DNA from: Brevundimonas vitisensis
GTDB lineage: Bacteria > Pseudomonadota > Alphaproteobacteria > Caulobacterales > Caulobacteraceae
Direction of reading: 5' to 3'
DNA: 64,000 nucleotides
Assembly: GCF_016656965.1 (NCBI RefSeq)
Contig: NZ_CP067977.1
Coordinates: 2,008,501 to 2,072,500 of the forward strand
A program made the position numbers and the translations under genes. A model generated the notes under the pieces. That model saw only the letters and a program-made list of their open reading frames with translations, searched no databases and was not told the DNA's origin. Below are positions 1 through 9,161 of the stretch, piece by piece (position 1 is the first letter of the stretch; each line of letters starts with the position of its first letter).

Positions 1-1
1 C

Positions 2-217
2 GTCAAACGGCTGCAGGCAGAGGCTCGCGCCCTTGCTGTCGAACAGCTGGAAGCCTTCGAGCGCTCGCTGCACGCCACGGCGGCCTTGGCAAAGGAAATC
101 GCCGAAGGCGGTGACGCCTATCCGGTCGGTGCCCGCGAACTGGCCGGTCGCATTTCGACCGACCTGGTGTCCAAGGCCGAAACCATCGCCGCGATCACCC
201 AGCGCACAGCGCTGTAG
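2..217 (+). CDS. C-terminal fragment of an unrecognised protein (5' end outside window)
   Basis: The reading frame is open from the window edge to TAG at 215-217 and gives 71 residues ending ITQRTAL. The fragment is rich in Ala, Leu, Glu and Arg, with a heptad-like pattern in its first half (RLQAEARALAVEQLEAFERS), so it is probably helical or coiled coil. I do not recognise a family. It converges on the thiolase gene, 28 bp away. It is called because the frame uses G/C-rich third positions like its neighbours and no real gene competes on the other strand. Confidence 0.6.
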   Translation, partial: VKRLQAEARALAVEQLEAFERSLHATAALAKEIAEGGDAYPVGARELAGRISTDLVSKAETIAAITQRTAL

Positions 218-245
218 CCGGCGTCAAAGGCCTGGTCCGGTACCG

Positions 246-1466
<1,221 letters not shown>

Positions 1467-1624
1467 TCAACGGCCGTCGCTCTCAAGAGCCAAGCGATAG
1501 GGGCTGTGTCCGCGATGCCGCAGGGGGCCGGCTTTCGTCGTCGTGACCCGGTCGATTCAGCCCCTGATCACCAGACCCGTCCCATCTTGAGGAACGAACG
1601 CAGCGGACGGAGGCTTGTCAGCCC

Positions 1625-2335
1625 ATGCTCACGCGACTGAAATCTCTGGCGGCGCGCATCTGGACGCCCGACCACCTGGACATGATCGACCACTATCAGA
1701 CGCGTGCCGAGCGGCTGGCCGACCTGTGGGTGCATATCGTCGGCCTGGTCCTGGCCGGGATCGGCGGCATTGTCCTGGCGGTGCTGTCGGCCCTTTATGG
1801 CGGCATCGGCCTGACAGCGGCGACGGCCATCTATGCCCTGTGCCTGATGGCCATGCTGACCGCCTCGACCATCTACAACTGGACCAACCCCTGCGCCGCG
1901 CGTCCGGTGCTGCGCCGCCTGGACGAAGCGGCCATCTTTCTGATGATCGCCGGCAGCTACACCCCGTTCACGACCCAGCGGTTCGAGGGCGGCTGGGCCC
2001 TGGGCTTCACCGCCCTGGTCTGGGGCCTCGCCTTTGCCGGAGTGTTGGCCAAGCTGGTGTTGCCGCGCCTGTCCGATGCGATCTGGAGCGCGGTCTATAT
2101 CGTCTTCGGCTGGCTGGCCGTGATCGCGCTCAAGCCGATGATCGACACCGTCCACCCGGTCGCCCTGGGCCTGCTGGTTGCGGGCGGGCTGATCTATACG
2201 ACGGGCGTCCTGATCTTCATCAGTCCCAAGGTGAAGTTCCGCCGGGCCATCTGGCACGGCTTCGTCGTGACCGGCGCCATGACCCACTGGGCGGCTGTTC
2301 TGGTCGGCGTCGTCCTGGCACCGAATTCTTTGTAG
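1625..2335 (+). CDS. Hemolysin III / PAQR-type membrane protein
   Basis: A 236-residue polytopic inner-membrane protein of the HlyIII (YqfA, PAQR-related) family, with about seven hydrophobic segments from residue 35 on. Family signatures visible are the STIYNW segment after TM2, the RRLDEAAIF segment carrying the conserved Asp, and the C-terminal FVVTGAMTHWAAVL histidines that form the predicted metal site. The cellular role in bacteria is poorly defined; despite the name it is not assumed to be a toxin. The stop codon sits 2 bp before a dispersed repeat (2338-2384). Confidence 0.9.
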   Translation: MLTRLKSLAARIWTPDHLDMIDHYQTRAERLADLWVHIVGLVLAGIGGIVLAVLSALYGGIGLTAATAIYALCLMAMLTASTIYNWTNPCAARPVLRRLDEAAIFLMIAGSYTPFTTQRFEGGWALGFTALVWGLAFAGVLAKLVLPRLSDAIWSAVYIVFGWLAVIALKPMIDTVHPVALGLLVAGGLIYTTGVLIFISPKVKFRRAIWHGFVVTGAMTHWAAVLVGVVLAPNSL

Positions 2336-2337
2336 AA

Positions 2338-2384
2338 GGGCGCTACGCTCGCGACGCGGTCGCTCGCTGCTTGAGCGCAAGTTC
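2338..2384 (-). repeat. Dispersed palindromic element, intergenic copy 1
   Basis: Starts GGGCGCTACGCTCGCG and ends GCTGCTTGAGCGC. It matches, with few changes, the three elements inside tsaD and the one inside the creatininase-family gene. The outer ends GGCGCT and AGCGC are complementary. Strand is given as the sense that would read LKQ...A in the coding copies. It lies 2 bp past the hlyIII-like stop codon. Confidence 0.75.
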
Positions 2385-2417
2385 GCTGCCTGACCTGGAC
2401 AGCCGTCCATAGTCCCT

Positions 2418-2460
2418 GGCGCTCAAGTGGCGAGCCGCCGCGCGGCGAGCGTAGCGCCCC
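2418..2460 (+). repeat. Dispersed palindromic element, intergenic copy 2 (inverted)
   Basis: Runs from GGCGCTCAAG to GTAGCGCCCC and is the reverse complement of the same family as 2338-2384. The two copies sit head to head 33 bp apart, so a transcript could fold into one large hairpin with each copy as an arm, like a REP doublet (REPIN). Its centre diverges (CCGCCGCGCGGCG) from copy 1. Confidence 0.75.
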
Positions 2461-2470
2461 CTCCACGGAA

Positions 2471-2492
2471 TGCGTTTGCGCTCGCAAACGCA
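2471..2492. promoter_or_regulatory. Perfect palindrome upstream of phaR, possible PhaR operator
   Basis: TGCGTTTGCG-CT-CGCAAACGCA is a perfect 10+2+10 inverted repeat ending 27 bp before the first candidate phaR start. PhaR regulators of alphaproteobacteria are autoregulatory and known sites are TGC/GCA inverted repeats, so an operator is plausible. A hairpin in the 5' leader or part of the neighbouring repeat cluster is the alternative. Confidence 0.35.
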
Positions 2493-2518
2493 CTGCGGGA
2501 TAGTGCTGCGGTGCAACG

Positions 2519-3145
2519 ATGGGAACGCGCGTGGCCGACAAGAAATCCGAGAACGGCAAGGGCATGAACGGCGACACTGTCGTCATCAAGAAATACGCCA
2601 ATCGGCGGCTCTACAATACGGCGACCTCCGCCTATGTGACGCTGGAAGATCTGGCCCGAATGGTGCGCGAAGGCGTCGAGTTCGTCGTCTATGACGCCAA
2701 GACCAATGAGGACCTGACCCGTCAGATCCTGACCCAGATCATCTTCGAGGAAGAAAGCCGGGGCGAGGCGCTGCTGCCGGTCCAGTTCCTGCGTCAGCTG
2801 ATCGGTTTCTATGGTGGCCAGATGCAGGGCGTCCTGCCCAGCTATCTGGAGATGTCGCTGGAATCCTTCGCCAAACAGCAGGAACAGCTGCGGGGCCAGT
2901 TCACCCGCGCCTTTGGCTCTGCGCCCGGGGCCGGGCTCATGGAGGAGGCGGTCAAGCGCAACATGGCCATGTTCGCTGACGCGATGAAGATGTGGCCCGG
3001 TTTCGCCATGCCGCCCCGGACCGAGGCCTCTGACCCCGCGCCGTCCGCACCCGCTGCCGCCGATCCCCTGGCCGAGATGCGGGCCCAGATGGAGCAGATG
3101 AGGGCGCAGCTGGACCGTCTGGCGGGCGGAAAGCCGGGCGAATGA
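2519..3145 (+). CDS. phaR: Polyhydroxyalkanoate synthesis repressor PhaR
   Basis: DNA-binding repressor of phasin and PHB genes that also binds PHB granules. It has 208 residues. The N-terminal PHB/PHA accumulation regulator domain (about 20-80) carries the signature KKYANRRLYNTATSAYVTLEDL. The central regulator domain follows (about 80-125, with LPVQFLRQLIGFYGGQMQ and a long amphipathic helix), and then a Pro/Ala-rich linker and a short C-terminal coiled coil (EMRAQMEQMRAQLDRL). An internal ATG at 2564 (MNGDTVVIKKY) is an equally possible start. The stop overlaps the next gene by 4 bp (ATGA), so the two are probably co-transcribed. Confidence 0.92.
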   Translation: MGTRVADKKSENGKGMNGDTVVIKKYANRRLYNTATSAYVTLEDLARMVREGVEFVVYDAKTNEDLTRQILTQIIFEEESRGEALLPVQFLRQLIGFYGGQMQGVLPSYLEMSLESFAKQQEQLRGQFTRAFGSAPGAGLMEEAVKRNMAMFADAMKMWPGFAMPPRTEASDPAPSAPAAADPLAEMRAQMEQMRAQLDRLAGGKPGE

Positions 3146-3519
3146 CCAAGGGCGTCGGCCCCGTCGATTCCGTCAGGCCGGTGGGTGAGCGGCGAGAGCG
3201 ATCCCGTCGGCAGGCCGAGCGTCGCGAAGGGCAGGGGGCGACCTCTGCATCCCGCGACCTGGTCCCCGTCGGCGAACGGATCGATCATCCTGCCGGGGAC
3301 AGGATCGACCCGGCAAAGCCTGCCCCCGCCCCGGTCGATCCTGCGGCAGGAGCGGCCGTCTTCGCCGCCCAGGTGATCGGCCAGACCAGGCAGCGCAAAG
3401 GCCTGCGTGGCGGTCCGCCCGTGCTGGACGCGGCGCGTTCTACCTATCTGGGCACCGAATATTCAGGCGAGGCCGAGCGCCGGCCGCCGGTCGGCACGAC
3501 CAAACGCACCGAAGTCTGA
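3142..3519 (+). CDS. Hypothetical protein, co-transcribed with phaR
   Basis: A 125-residue protein with no signal peptide or membrane segment. The first half is Arg/Pro-rich and looks disordered. The second half (residues 68-125: AAQVIGQ, then GLRGGPPVLDAARSTYLG, then TEYSGEAERRPPVG) looks well conserved and ends in a short basic tail. I recognise this C-terminal pattern as a small Caulobacterales hypothetical family but know no function. Translational overlap with phaR is the main context clue. Confidence 0.7.
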   Translation: MTKGVGPVDSVRPVGERRERSRRQAERREGQGATSASRDLVPVGERIDHPAGDRIDPAKPAPAPVDPAAGAAVFAAQVIGQTRQRKGLRGGPPVLDAARSTYLGTEYSGEAERRPPVGTTKRTEV

Positions 3520-3588
3520 GTGAGGCGATGAGTGCGGCACGGCCCTTGCTGAGCAGGGGTCGGAACGCCGCATTTCGGAACGCCTTGC

Positions 3589-3666
3589 ATGACGACCCTG
3601 ACCAGCCTGATCGCCCGGACCGTCGATGTGACCGTCGTCGCCCTGATCTTCAGCCTGTTCGGCTGA
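3589..3666 (+). CDS. Possible 25-residue hydrophobic small protein
   Basis: ATG at 3589 opens a 25-codon frame ending TGA at 3664-3666. The peptide has one hydrophobic stretch (VDVTVVALIFSLFG) long enough to insert in a membrane. No good ribosome site is visible. The frame ends 2 bp before the convergent adenosine kinase stop. It may be chance. Confidence 0.2.
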   Translation: MTTLTSLIARTVDVTVVALIFSLFG

Positions 3667-3668
3667 CC

Positions 3669-4676
3669 TCAGGCCAGCGTCAGGCCGTTCTGTTCGGCGA
3701 GGGTCTTCAGGGACACCATCGGACGCGGTCCCCAGTGGGCGATGACCTCGGCCGCGGCCAGTGAACCCAGGGCCCCGGACTGGGCATGATCCAGGCCACG
3801 CGCCAGACCCAGCAGGAAGCCCGCTGCATACTGGTCGCCCGCGCCGGTCGTATCGACCACGGTCACGCCCTGGACGGCCGGAACCACGACCCGCCGATCG
3901 CCCGCGATGATGACCGAGCCTTCGGCCCCGCGTGTCACGGCGGCGATTTCGACCAGGCCCGCCAGACGGTCGGCGGCGGCATCGAAGTCTTCGGTTTCGA
4001 ACAGGGCCGTCAGCTCGCCCTCATTGGCCAGGACGATGTCGGCGGATGCCTCGATGAAGGCCAGAAGCTCGGTGCGCCAGCGCGCGACGACGAAGGTGTC
4101 CGACAGGGTGATCGCCACCTTGCGACCGGCCGCATGGGCCGCTGCTGCCGCCGCCTCGAACGCCGCACGCGCCGGGGCCGGATCGAACAGATAGCCTTCC
4201 AGATAGACGATGGCGCTGTCGCCGATCAGGGCCGCGTCAATGTCCGCCACGCCAAGCTGGTTGGCAGCCCCCAGGAAGGTGCACATGGTGCGCTGGCCGT
4301 CGGGGGTGACGTTGATCAGGCAGCGGCCCGTCCCAGGACCGTCCGTCAGCGGGGCCGTGTCGAACGCCACGCCCGCCGCGCGGATGTCGTGGGTGAAGAC
4401 TTCGCCCAGGGTGTCGGGCGCGACCTTGCCGATATAGGCGGCACGTCCGCCAAAGCTGCCGATGCCCGCCACCGTATTGCCGGCCGAGCCGCCCGAGGCC
4501 TCGACGCCTGCCGCCATGGCGTCATACAGGGCCGCGCTCTGGTCCTCGTCCACCAGCTGCATCGAGCCGGGCGTCAGGCCCTGGGCCTCCAGGAAGGCGG
4601 GCTGGCTGGGAGCCAGGACATCGACGATCGCATTGCCGACGGCACAAACATCATAGCGGGGGGCAGCTTGGGTCAT
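3669..4676 (-). CDS. Adenosine kinase, PfkB sugar kinase family
   Basis: Phosphorylates adenosine to AMP, removing the adenosine released when S-adenosylhomocysteine is hydrolysed. It has 335 residues, normal for bacterial PfkB adenosine kinases. Visible features are N-terminal VGNAIVDVLAP, the glycine motif SGGSAGNTVAGIGSFGG (about 61-77), and the C-terminal PfkB signature DTTGAGDQYAAGFL with catalytic Asp about 281. The start ATG at 4676 fits MTQAAPRYDVCAVGNA. About 40 bp upstream lies an AT-rich box (4717-4740) closely resembling one in front of metK, which puts the gene in the SAM cycle regulon. Confidence 0.9.
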   Translation of the reverse strand: MTQAAPRYDVCAVGNAIVDVLAPSQPAFLEAQGLTPGSMQLVDEDQSAALYDAMAAGVEASGGSAGNTVAGIGSFGGRAAYIGKVAPDTLGEVFTHDIRAAGVAFDTAPLTDGPGTGRCLINVTPDGQRTMCTFLGAANQLGVADIDAALIGDSAIVYLEGYLFDPAPARAAFEAAAAAAHAAGRKVAITLSDTFVVARWRTELLAFIEASADIVLANEGELTALFETEDFDAAADRLAGLVEIAAVTRGAEGSVIIAGDRRVVVPAVQGVTVVDTTGAGDQYAAGFLLGLARGLDHAQSGALGSLAAAEVIAHWGPRPMVSLKTLAEQNGLTLA

Positions 4677-4716
4677 GCCCGCCCCTTAGCCGAGGCGGCC
4701 GGACCTGTCATGCAAA

Positions 4717-4740
4717 ACATATAACGACATCCTTATGCGA
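4717..4740 (-). promoter_or_regulatory. Candidate SahR-type operator of adenosine kinase
   Basis: The segment ACATATAACGACATCCTTAT shares most of its positions with the perfect inverted repeat upstream of metK (14257-14280), including a shared run of nine bases (AACATATAA) at the left arm. The right arm is degenerate. AT-rich blocks like this are rare in this GC-rich sequence. SahR, an ArsR-family regulator, is known to control SAM-cycle genes in proteobacteria. Confidence 0.5.
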
Positions 4741-4800
4741 TGCTCTGGCGCGGGGTTTCCGGGGCTCGCGCGGCCGCGACGGGTGCGCTAAGCCAAGGCG

Positions 4801-5679
4801 ATGACCCGTATCGCCGTTCTGACCCCCGACGCCGCCGATCCCTCCTATGCCGGTCAGTGGCCGGGCGTGCTGGAGCGGCTGTCGGCGGCCCTGGCCCGCG
4901 CGGGGATCGTCGTCGAACCCACCGCCTGGACAGACCATATCGAAGATGCCGGCGGCCTGGCGGACTATCCCCTGGTGCTGCCGGTGATCGCCTGGGGCTA
5001 TCACCGCGATCACGCCCGCTGGATGCAGGCCTGCGCCACCTGGTCGGCCTCTGCTGTACGCCTGGCCAATCCGGCCCCGGTCCTGGCCTGGAATTCCGAC
5101 AAATCCTATCTGGGGCGTCTGGCGGACAAGGGGGTGGCCATTCCCCCGACCCTGATGAGCCAGGGCATTACCCAGTCCCAGGTGAATGCCGCCTTCGATT
5201 CCTTTGGATCGGATCAGGTCATCGTCAAGCCGACCGTTTCGGGCGGGGCCTGGCGGACGCTGCGCCTGTCACCCGGCCAGGCGCTGACCGATCCGCCGGT
5301 CGGGGCGGCGATGATCCAGCCCTATCTGCCGACCATCGCCAGCCACGGCGAGCTCAGCCTGCTGTTCTTCGGCGGTCGGTTCAGCCATGCGGTGCTGAAG
5401 CGCCCGGTGGACGGCGATTTCCGCATCCAGGTCCAGTACGGCGGTCTCTATACCCCCGTGGCCGACCCGCCCCCCGCAGCCCTGGCCCTGGCCCGGACGG
5501 TGCTGGACGCAATCGAGGAGCCGCTTCTGTATGCCCGGATCGACATGGTCCCCGATGCCGACGGCCGCTGGCTGTTGATGGAAGCCGAGCTGATAGAGCC
5601 GGACTTCTATCTCGGCACCGCCCCGGCGGGCGGCGACGCCTTTGCAGCGGCAGTCAGAGGATGGCTGGACGCCGACTGA
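4801..5679 (+). CDS. ATP-grasp domain protein (RimK/glutathione synthetase-like)
   Basis: A 292-residue protein with the ATP-grasp fold: N-terminal pre-ATP-grasp alpha/beta part (MTRIAVLTPDAADPSY), a substrate region with KSYLGRL (about 102-108), the ATP-binding KPTVSGGAWRT (about 142-152), and the Mg-binding end MEAELIEPDFYLG (about 260-272). Such enzymes form amide-like bonds from a carboxylate and an amine or thiol using ATP. The substrate cannot be read from sequence. It stands alone, converging on nth with a 3-bp gap, so context gives no pathway. Confidence 0.8.
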   Translation: MTRIAVLTPDAADPSYAGQWPGVLERLSAALARAGIVVEPTAWTDHIEDAGGLADYPLVLPVIAWGYHRDHARWMQACATWSASAVRLANPAPVLAWNSDKSYLGRLADKGVAIPPTLMSQGITQSQVNAAFDSFGSDQVIVKPTVSGGAWRTLRLSPGQALTDPPVGAAMIQPYLPTIASHGELSLLFFGGRFSHAVLKRPVDGDFRIQVQYGGLYTPVADPPPAALALARTVLDAIEEPLLYARIDMVPDADGRWLLMEAELIEPDFYLGTAPAGGDAFAAAVRGWLDAD

Positions 5680-5682
5680 TCG

Positions 5683-6306
5683 TCACACCCCGACGAACAG
5701 TGCCCGCGCGGGGCACAGATCGGCGATGACGCAGGTCTCGCATTTCGGCCGCCGCGCCACGCAGGTGTAGCGGCCGTGCAGGATCAGCCAGTGGTGGGCC
5801 TTGGCCAGATAGGCAGGCGGGACCACGGCGTGCAGCTGGTCCTCCACCTTGTCGGCGGTCGGGGCGTCGGCCAGTCCCAGGCGATGGGCGACGCGGAACA
5901 CATGGGTGTCCACCGCGATGGCAGGCTCGATCCCAAGTTCGTTCAGGACGACGCTGGCGGTCTTTCGACCCACGCCGGGCAGGGCCTGAAGATCCTTGCG
6001 GTTCAGCGGCACGACACCGCCGTGCAGATTCACGATCATCCGGGCGGCGGCGATCACATTGCGCGCCTTGGTCCGATAAAGGCCGATCGAGGCGATGTAG
6101 GGGATCAGCGCCTCCTCCCCCAGGTCCAGCATGGCCTGGGGCGTGGCGGCGACCGCGAACAGGCGGTCCGTCGCCTTGTTGACCGACACATCCGTGGCCT
6201 GGGCCGACAGGGCCACGGCGACCACCAGTGTATAGGGGTCCTGGAACCGCAGTTCGGTCTTGGGCTCAGGCATCACCCCGGCCAGGCGGGCAAAGATGGC
6301 CTCCAC
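5683..6306 (-). CDS. nth: Endonuclease III (DNA glycosylase/AP lyase)
   Basis: Base-excision repair glycosylase for oxidised pyrimidines. It has 207 residues. The helix-hairpin-helix LPGVGRKTASVVL (about 108-120) carries the catalytic Lys, and VDTHVFRVAHRLGL carries the catalytic Asp. The C-terminal [4Fe-4S] loop has the four cysteines C-x6-C-x2-C-x5-C (CVARRPKCETCVIADLC). The start is GTG at 6306. The frame stays open upstream as an Arg/Lys/Pro-rich stretch, but without ATG, GTG or TTG before a stop, so GTG is the only standard choice although its ribosome site is weak. Confidence 0.9.
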   Translation of the reverse strand: MEAIFARLAGVMPEPKTELRFQDPYTLVVAVALSAQATDVSVNKATDRLFAVAATPQAMLDLGEEALIPYIASIGLYRTKARNVIAAARMIVNLHGGVVPLNRKDLQALPGVGRKTASVVLNELGIEPAIAVDTHVFRVAHRLGLADAPTADKVEDQLHAVVPPAYLAKAHHWLILHGRYTCVARRPKCETCVIADLCPARALFVGV

Positions 6307-6441
6307 CCGTGCCGGGTCGGGCCCGGCCTTGCGTCTGCGGCCAGTGGCTTTCGGCTTGGGCGAGTGGGCCAGGGGGAACCTCCGGGCGGGACAGCCATTT
6401 CCATGGCCTAGCTTCCCCCCTCTCTGTCAGGAACACACCCC

Positions 6442-6954
6442 ATGGCCAAGTCCCCTGCATCCGCCGGTTCGCCCAAGGGCGACGGCAAACGCCTGAACAC
6501 CAGCGTGGACCCCAAGGCCCGCGTCCAGGTCGCCGAGGCCCTCAGCAAGGCCGTGGCCGACAGCTATACCCTGTATGCCAAGACCCTGGGCGTGCACTGG
6601 AACGTGCAGGGCGCGAACTTCTATGGCCTGCACAAGCTGACGGACGCCCAATACAACGAACTGCACACAGCCGCTGACGCCATGGCCGAGCGCATCCGCG
6701 CCCTGGGCCAGCTGGCTCCGACGGGAACCGCCGCCTTCCGCGAGCTGACGGTCATCGAGAACGACGCCCCGCACAAGCCGACGCCCGAGATGATCAAGGA
6801 ACTGGTCGCCGACAACGAGGCCGTCGCCCGCCGCATGGCCGAGTTCGCCGAAATGGCCGATGAGGCCGGCGACGCCTTCACCCACGACATGCTGGTGGCC
6901 CGCATCGGCGTGCACGAAGAGAACGCCTGGATGCTGCGCTCCAGCCTGGCTTAA
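6442..6954 (+). CDS. dps: Dps-family DNA-protecting ferritin
   Basis: Iron-storing, DNA-protecting dodecamer of the ferritin-like fold; it uses H2O2 to oxidise Fe(II). It has 170 residues. The inter-subunit ferroxidase ligands are visible: His in GVHWNVQGANFYGLH (about 51 and 63) and Asp/Glu in HTAADAMAERIR (about 78 and 82). The N-terminal tail carries several lysines (MAKSPASAGSPKGDGKR), as in Dps proteins that bind DNA through the tail. The stop overlaps the convergent amine oxidase stop by 4 bp. Confidence 0.9.
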   Translation: MAKSPASAGSPKGDGKRLNTSVDPKARVQVAEALSKAVADSYTLYAKTLGVHWNVQGANFYGLHKLTDAQYNELHTAADAMAERIRALGQLAPTGTAAFRELTVIENDAPHKPTPEMIKELVADNEAVARRMAEFAEMADEAGDAFTHDMLVARIGVHEENAWMLRSSLA

Positions 6955-8201
6955 ACGACCAGGGCGGCCAGAGCCTGCTCGGCCGCCCTTTCGCCTTCCA
7001 TCCAGGCCCCGTGCGCCGTGCCGTAATGGGCGTCGGCCGTCGCTTCACCCGCGACGAAAATCCCGCCTTCCACCGGAGACTTGAGCCGGGCGCGATCGGC
7101 GGCATGGCCGGGCAGGGCGTGAGAATACGCCCCCTGCGACCAGGGATCGACGCCCCAGGACGAGGTCGCGACCGGCACGACCCGGCGCCTGAACCCCGAA
7201 CCCAGCAGTCCGACCAGTTCCTCCGTCGCGAAATCGGCCATGGCCTCGGGGCCCTCCCGCTCCAGCCCCCAGGCCAGATCTCCGCCGAAATAGGCCTCGA
7301 TCATCGCCCGACCGAAGGGCCTGAGGTGATAGCCGCCCGTGTCCGCCGTGTCGTTGCGTCCCCACAGCTGCCCGTCCGATGGAAACTCCTGCGCCCCTTC
7401 CAGCGACAGGTGCAGCTTTGACGCCAGCCCCAGAGGCACGCCCCACGCCGCCTCGATCAGGCTGGGCACCGGCGGCTCGATACGGAGGGCCTCGGATGCG
7501 ATGAGGGCCGTGGGCAGGGTCAGGATCACCGCCCTGGCCTGCACCGTTCCGCGCGTCGTCTCGATGACCAGGGGCGTTCTGGACCGGTCGATGCGTGTGG
7601 CGGCACAGCCGGTCAGGATCGGCAGGCCCTCGCCCAGCCGCTGGATCAGCCGGCCATAGCCCTCCACCACCCGCCAGTTCACCTCGGTTCCGCCATAGGC
7701 GGCATAGTCCACGGTCGAGACCTGGGCGAACCGGGCACCGTTCAGCGCCCCCGATATGGCGTCGATCCGCCCGTTCCAGCGGCCGCCCGGCTCGAACAGG
7801 TCCGCAGCCGCGCGATCCTCGCCCCGCTGAGCGGCCTCCTCCACTCGTTCGCCAAAGGCGGCAAAGGCGGCCCGTGCCTCGTCCTGTTCGGCGGGCGTCA
7901 AGGTCAGGTTGAAGGTCTCGGTGCCCCAGGGCGGCGGGGTCTTGTCCAGCGTCAGGCCCAGCGGCTCGACCCGCTCGGCCAGCGGGTTCTCGTCCGCCGA
8001 ATGCAGCCAGCCGCACCCCATGTCCAGGCCATGGCCCTGTGCCTCGATCGTGTGTGCCCGGCCGCCGATCCGGTCGCGGGCCTCGATCACCGCGAAGCGG
8101 GTCCGGGTCCGCGCCAGCCGCCGCGCCGCGCCGATCCCGGCGGCACCGGCCCCGATGATCAGGACGTCGAGATCGGAGGGGAGGGGCGCGGATGAGGTCA
8201 T
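6951..8201 (-). CDS. FAD-dependent flavin-containing amine oxidase
   Basis: A 416-residue monoamine/polyamine oxidase-type flavoprotein. The N-terminal Rossmann motif VLIIGAGAAGIGAARRL (about 13-29) is followed by EARDRIGGRAHT, the second dinucleotide-binding signature. The C-terminal FAD motif reads GGIFVAGEATADAHYGTAHGAW (described in two parts: GGIFVAGEAT and YGTAHGAWMEGERAA). It has no signal peptide, so it is cytoplasmic. The substrate is not predictable. It converges on dps and diverges from the creatininase-family gene. Confidence 0.85.
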   Translation of the reverse strand: MTSSAPLPSDLDVLIIGAGAAGIGAARRLARTRTRFAVIEARDRIGGRAHTIEAQGHGLDMGCGWLHSADENPLAERVEPLGLTLDKTPPPWGTETFNLTLTPAEQDEARAAFAAFGERVEEAAQRGEDRAAADLFEPGGRWNGRIDAISGALNGARFAQVSTVDYAAYGGTEVNWRVVEGYGRLIQRLGEGLPILTGCAATRIDRSRTPLVIETTRGTVQARAVILTLPTALIASEALRIEPPVPSLIEAAWGVPLGLASKLHLSLEGAQEFPSDGQLWGRNDTADTGGYHLRPFGRAMIEAYFGGDLAWGLEREGPEAMADFATEELVGLLGSGFRRRVVPVATSSWGVDPWSQGAYSHALPGHAADRARLKSPVEGGIFVAGEATADAHYGTAHGAWMEGERAAEQALAALVV

Positions 8202-8322
8202 GGCCCCTAGATGCGCTCACCGGACCCGGTCGCAAGTGCAAACTGGTGGTGGCACCGGATGGCCGGGCGGCGTAGATCGTCCGTGCACCCCTGCGCCGTC
8301 ACAAAGTTCCTACAGGTTTCCC

Positions 8323-9141
8323 ATGCTGATCCATCTGTCGTCCTGGCCCGAGATCGATGCCCGGTTGAACGACGGCGGGCCGCTGTCGCGGACGGTGGTG
8401 GTGCCGATCGGGTCGAACGAGCAGCATGGCCCCACCGGCCTTCTGGGCACCGACTGGCTGTGCCCCGAGATCATCGCCCATGAGGCCGAGGCCGGGGAGG
8501 GGTCGCTGATCGTGGCACCGACCTTCAACATCGGCATGGCCCAGCATCACCTGGCCTTCGCCGGCACCATCTCATTCCGCCCCTCGACCTTCATGGCGGC
8601 GATCACCGACTGGGTCTCGTCCCTGGCGCGGCATGGGTTCGACCGCATCTATTTCCTCAACGGCCATGGCGGAAACGTCGCCACGATCGAGGCGACCTTT
8701 GCCGAAATCTATGCGCAGTGGTCCTTCGCCACGCCGTCGCTCAAGCAGCCGAGCGCCGCGCGCGACGCGGTAGCGACAAACAACGAACAGCCCCCGTTTG
8801 TGCTGAAGCTGCGCAACTGGTGGGACCTGCCGGGCGTCAACTCCCTGTGCAATCAGATCTTTCCGACCGGTCACGGCATGCACGCCACCCCATCCGAGAT
8901 CGCGGTGACCCAGGCGGCCTATCCGGACCGGATCAAGACGGCCGACTACAGCCCGCGCATCGCTCCGGTCGGGCCGATCCGCGATGCCCTGGACTATCGC
9001 GCCCGCTTCCCCGACGGGCGGATCGGCTCGGACCCGGCCCAGGCCAGTCCGGAAAAGGGCCGTCGCATCATCGAGGCCGCCGTGCCCGCCCTGATCCGCG
9101 ACGTCACCGACTTCGCGGGCGAGGTCTTGCCGGGGGTCTGA
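8323..9141 (+). CDS. Creatininase-family amidohydrolase carrying an in-frame repeat peptide
   Basis: A metal-dependent hydrolase of the creatininase/FAPy-deformylase family, 272 residues. Metal ligands are visible in GSNEQHGPTGLLGTD (Glu, His, Asp, about 27-41), NGHGGN (about 110-115) and GHGMHATPSEIAVT (Glu, about 185-198). The start ATG at 8323 gives the usual MLIHLSSWPEIDARL. Residues about 138-152 (LKQPSAARDAVATNN) lie between an alpha helix and the strand FVLKLRNWWDLP and do not look like family sequence. They are the translation of a dispersed repeat also present in tsaD. Confidence 0.88.
   Translation: MLIHLSSWPEIDARLNDGGPLSRTVVVPIGSNEQHGPTGLLGTDWLCPEIIAHEAEAGEGSLIVAPTFNIGMAQHHLAFAGTISFRPSTFMAAITDWVSSLARHGFDRIYFLNGHGGNVATIEATFAEIYAQWSFATPSLKQPSAARDAVATNNEQPPFVLKLRNWWDLPGVNSLCNQIFPTGHGMHATPSEIAVTQAAYPDRIKTADYSPRIAPVGPIRDALDYRARFPDGRIGSDPAQASPEKGRRIIEAAVPALIRDVTDFAGEVLPGV
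8736..8777 (+). repeat. Dispersed palindromic element inside a coding gene (single copy)
   Basis: A 42-bp element with complementary ends GTCGCT and AGCGAC. It shares 28 consecutive bases with the middle copy in tsaD and is read in the same orientation and frame, giving LKQPSAARDAVAT. It does not interrupt the reading frame of the creatininase-family gene. Confidence 0.8.
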
Positions 9142-9161
9142 ATAGGGCCCAAGGCTTGGTC

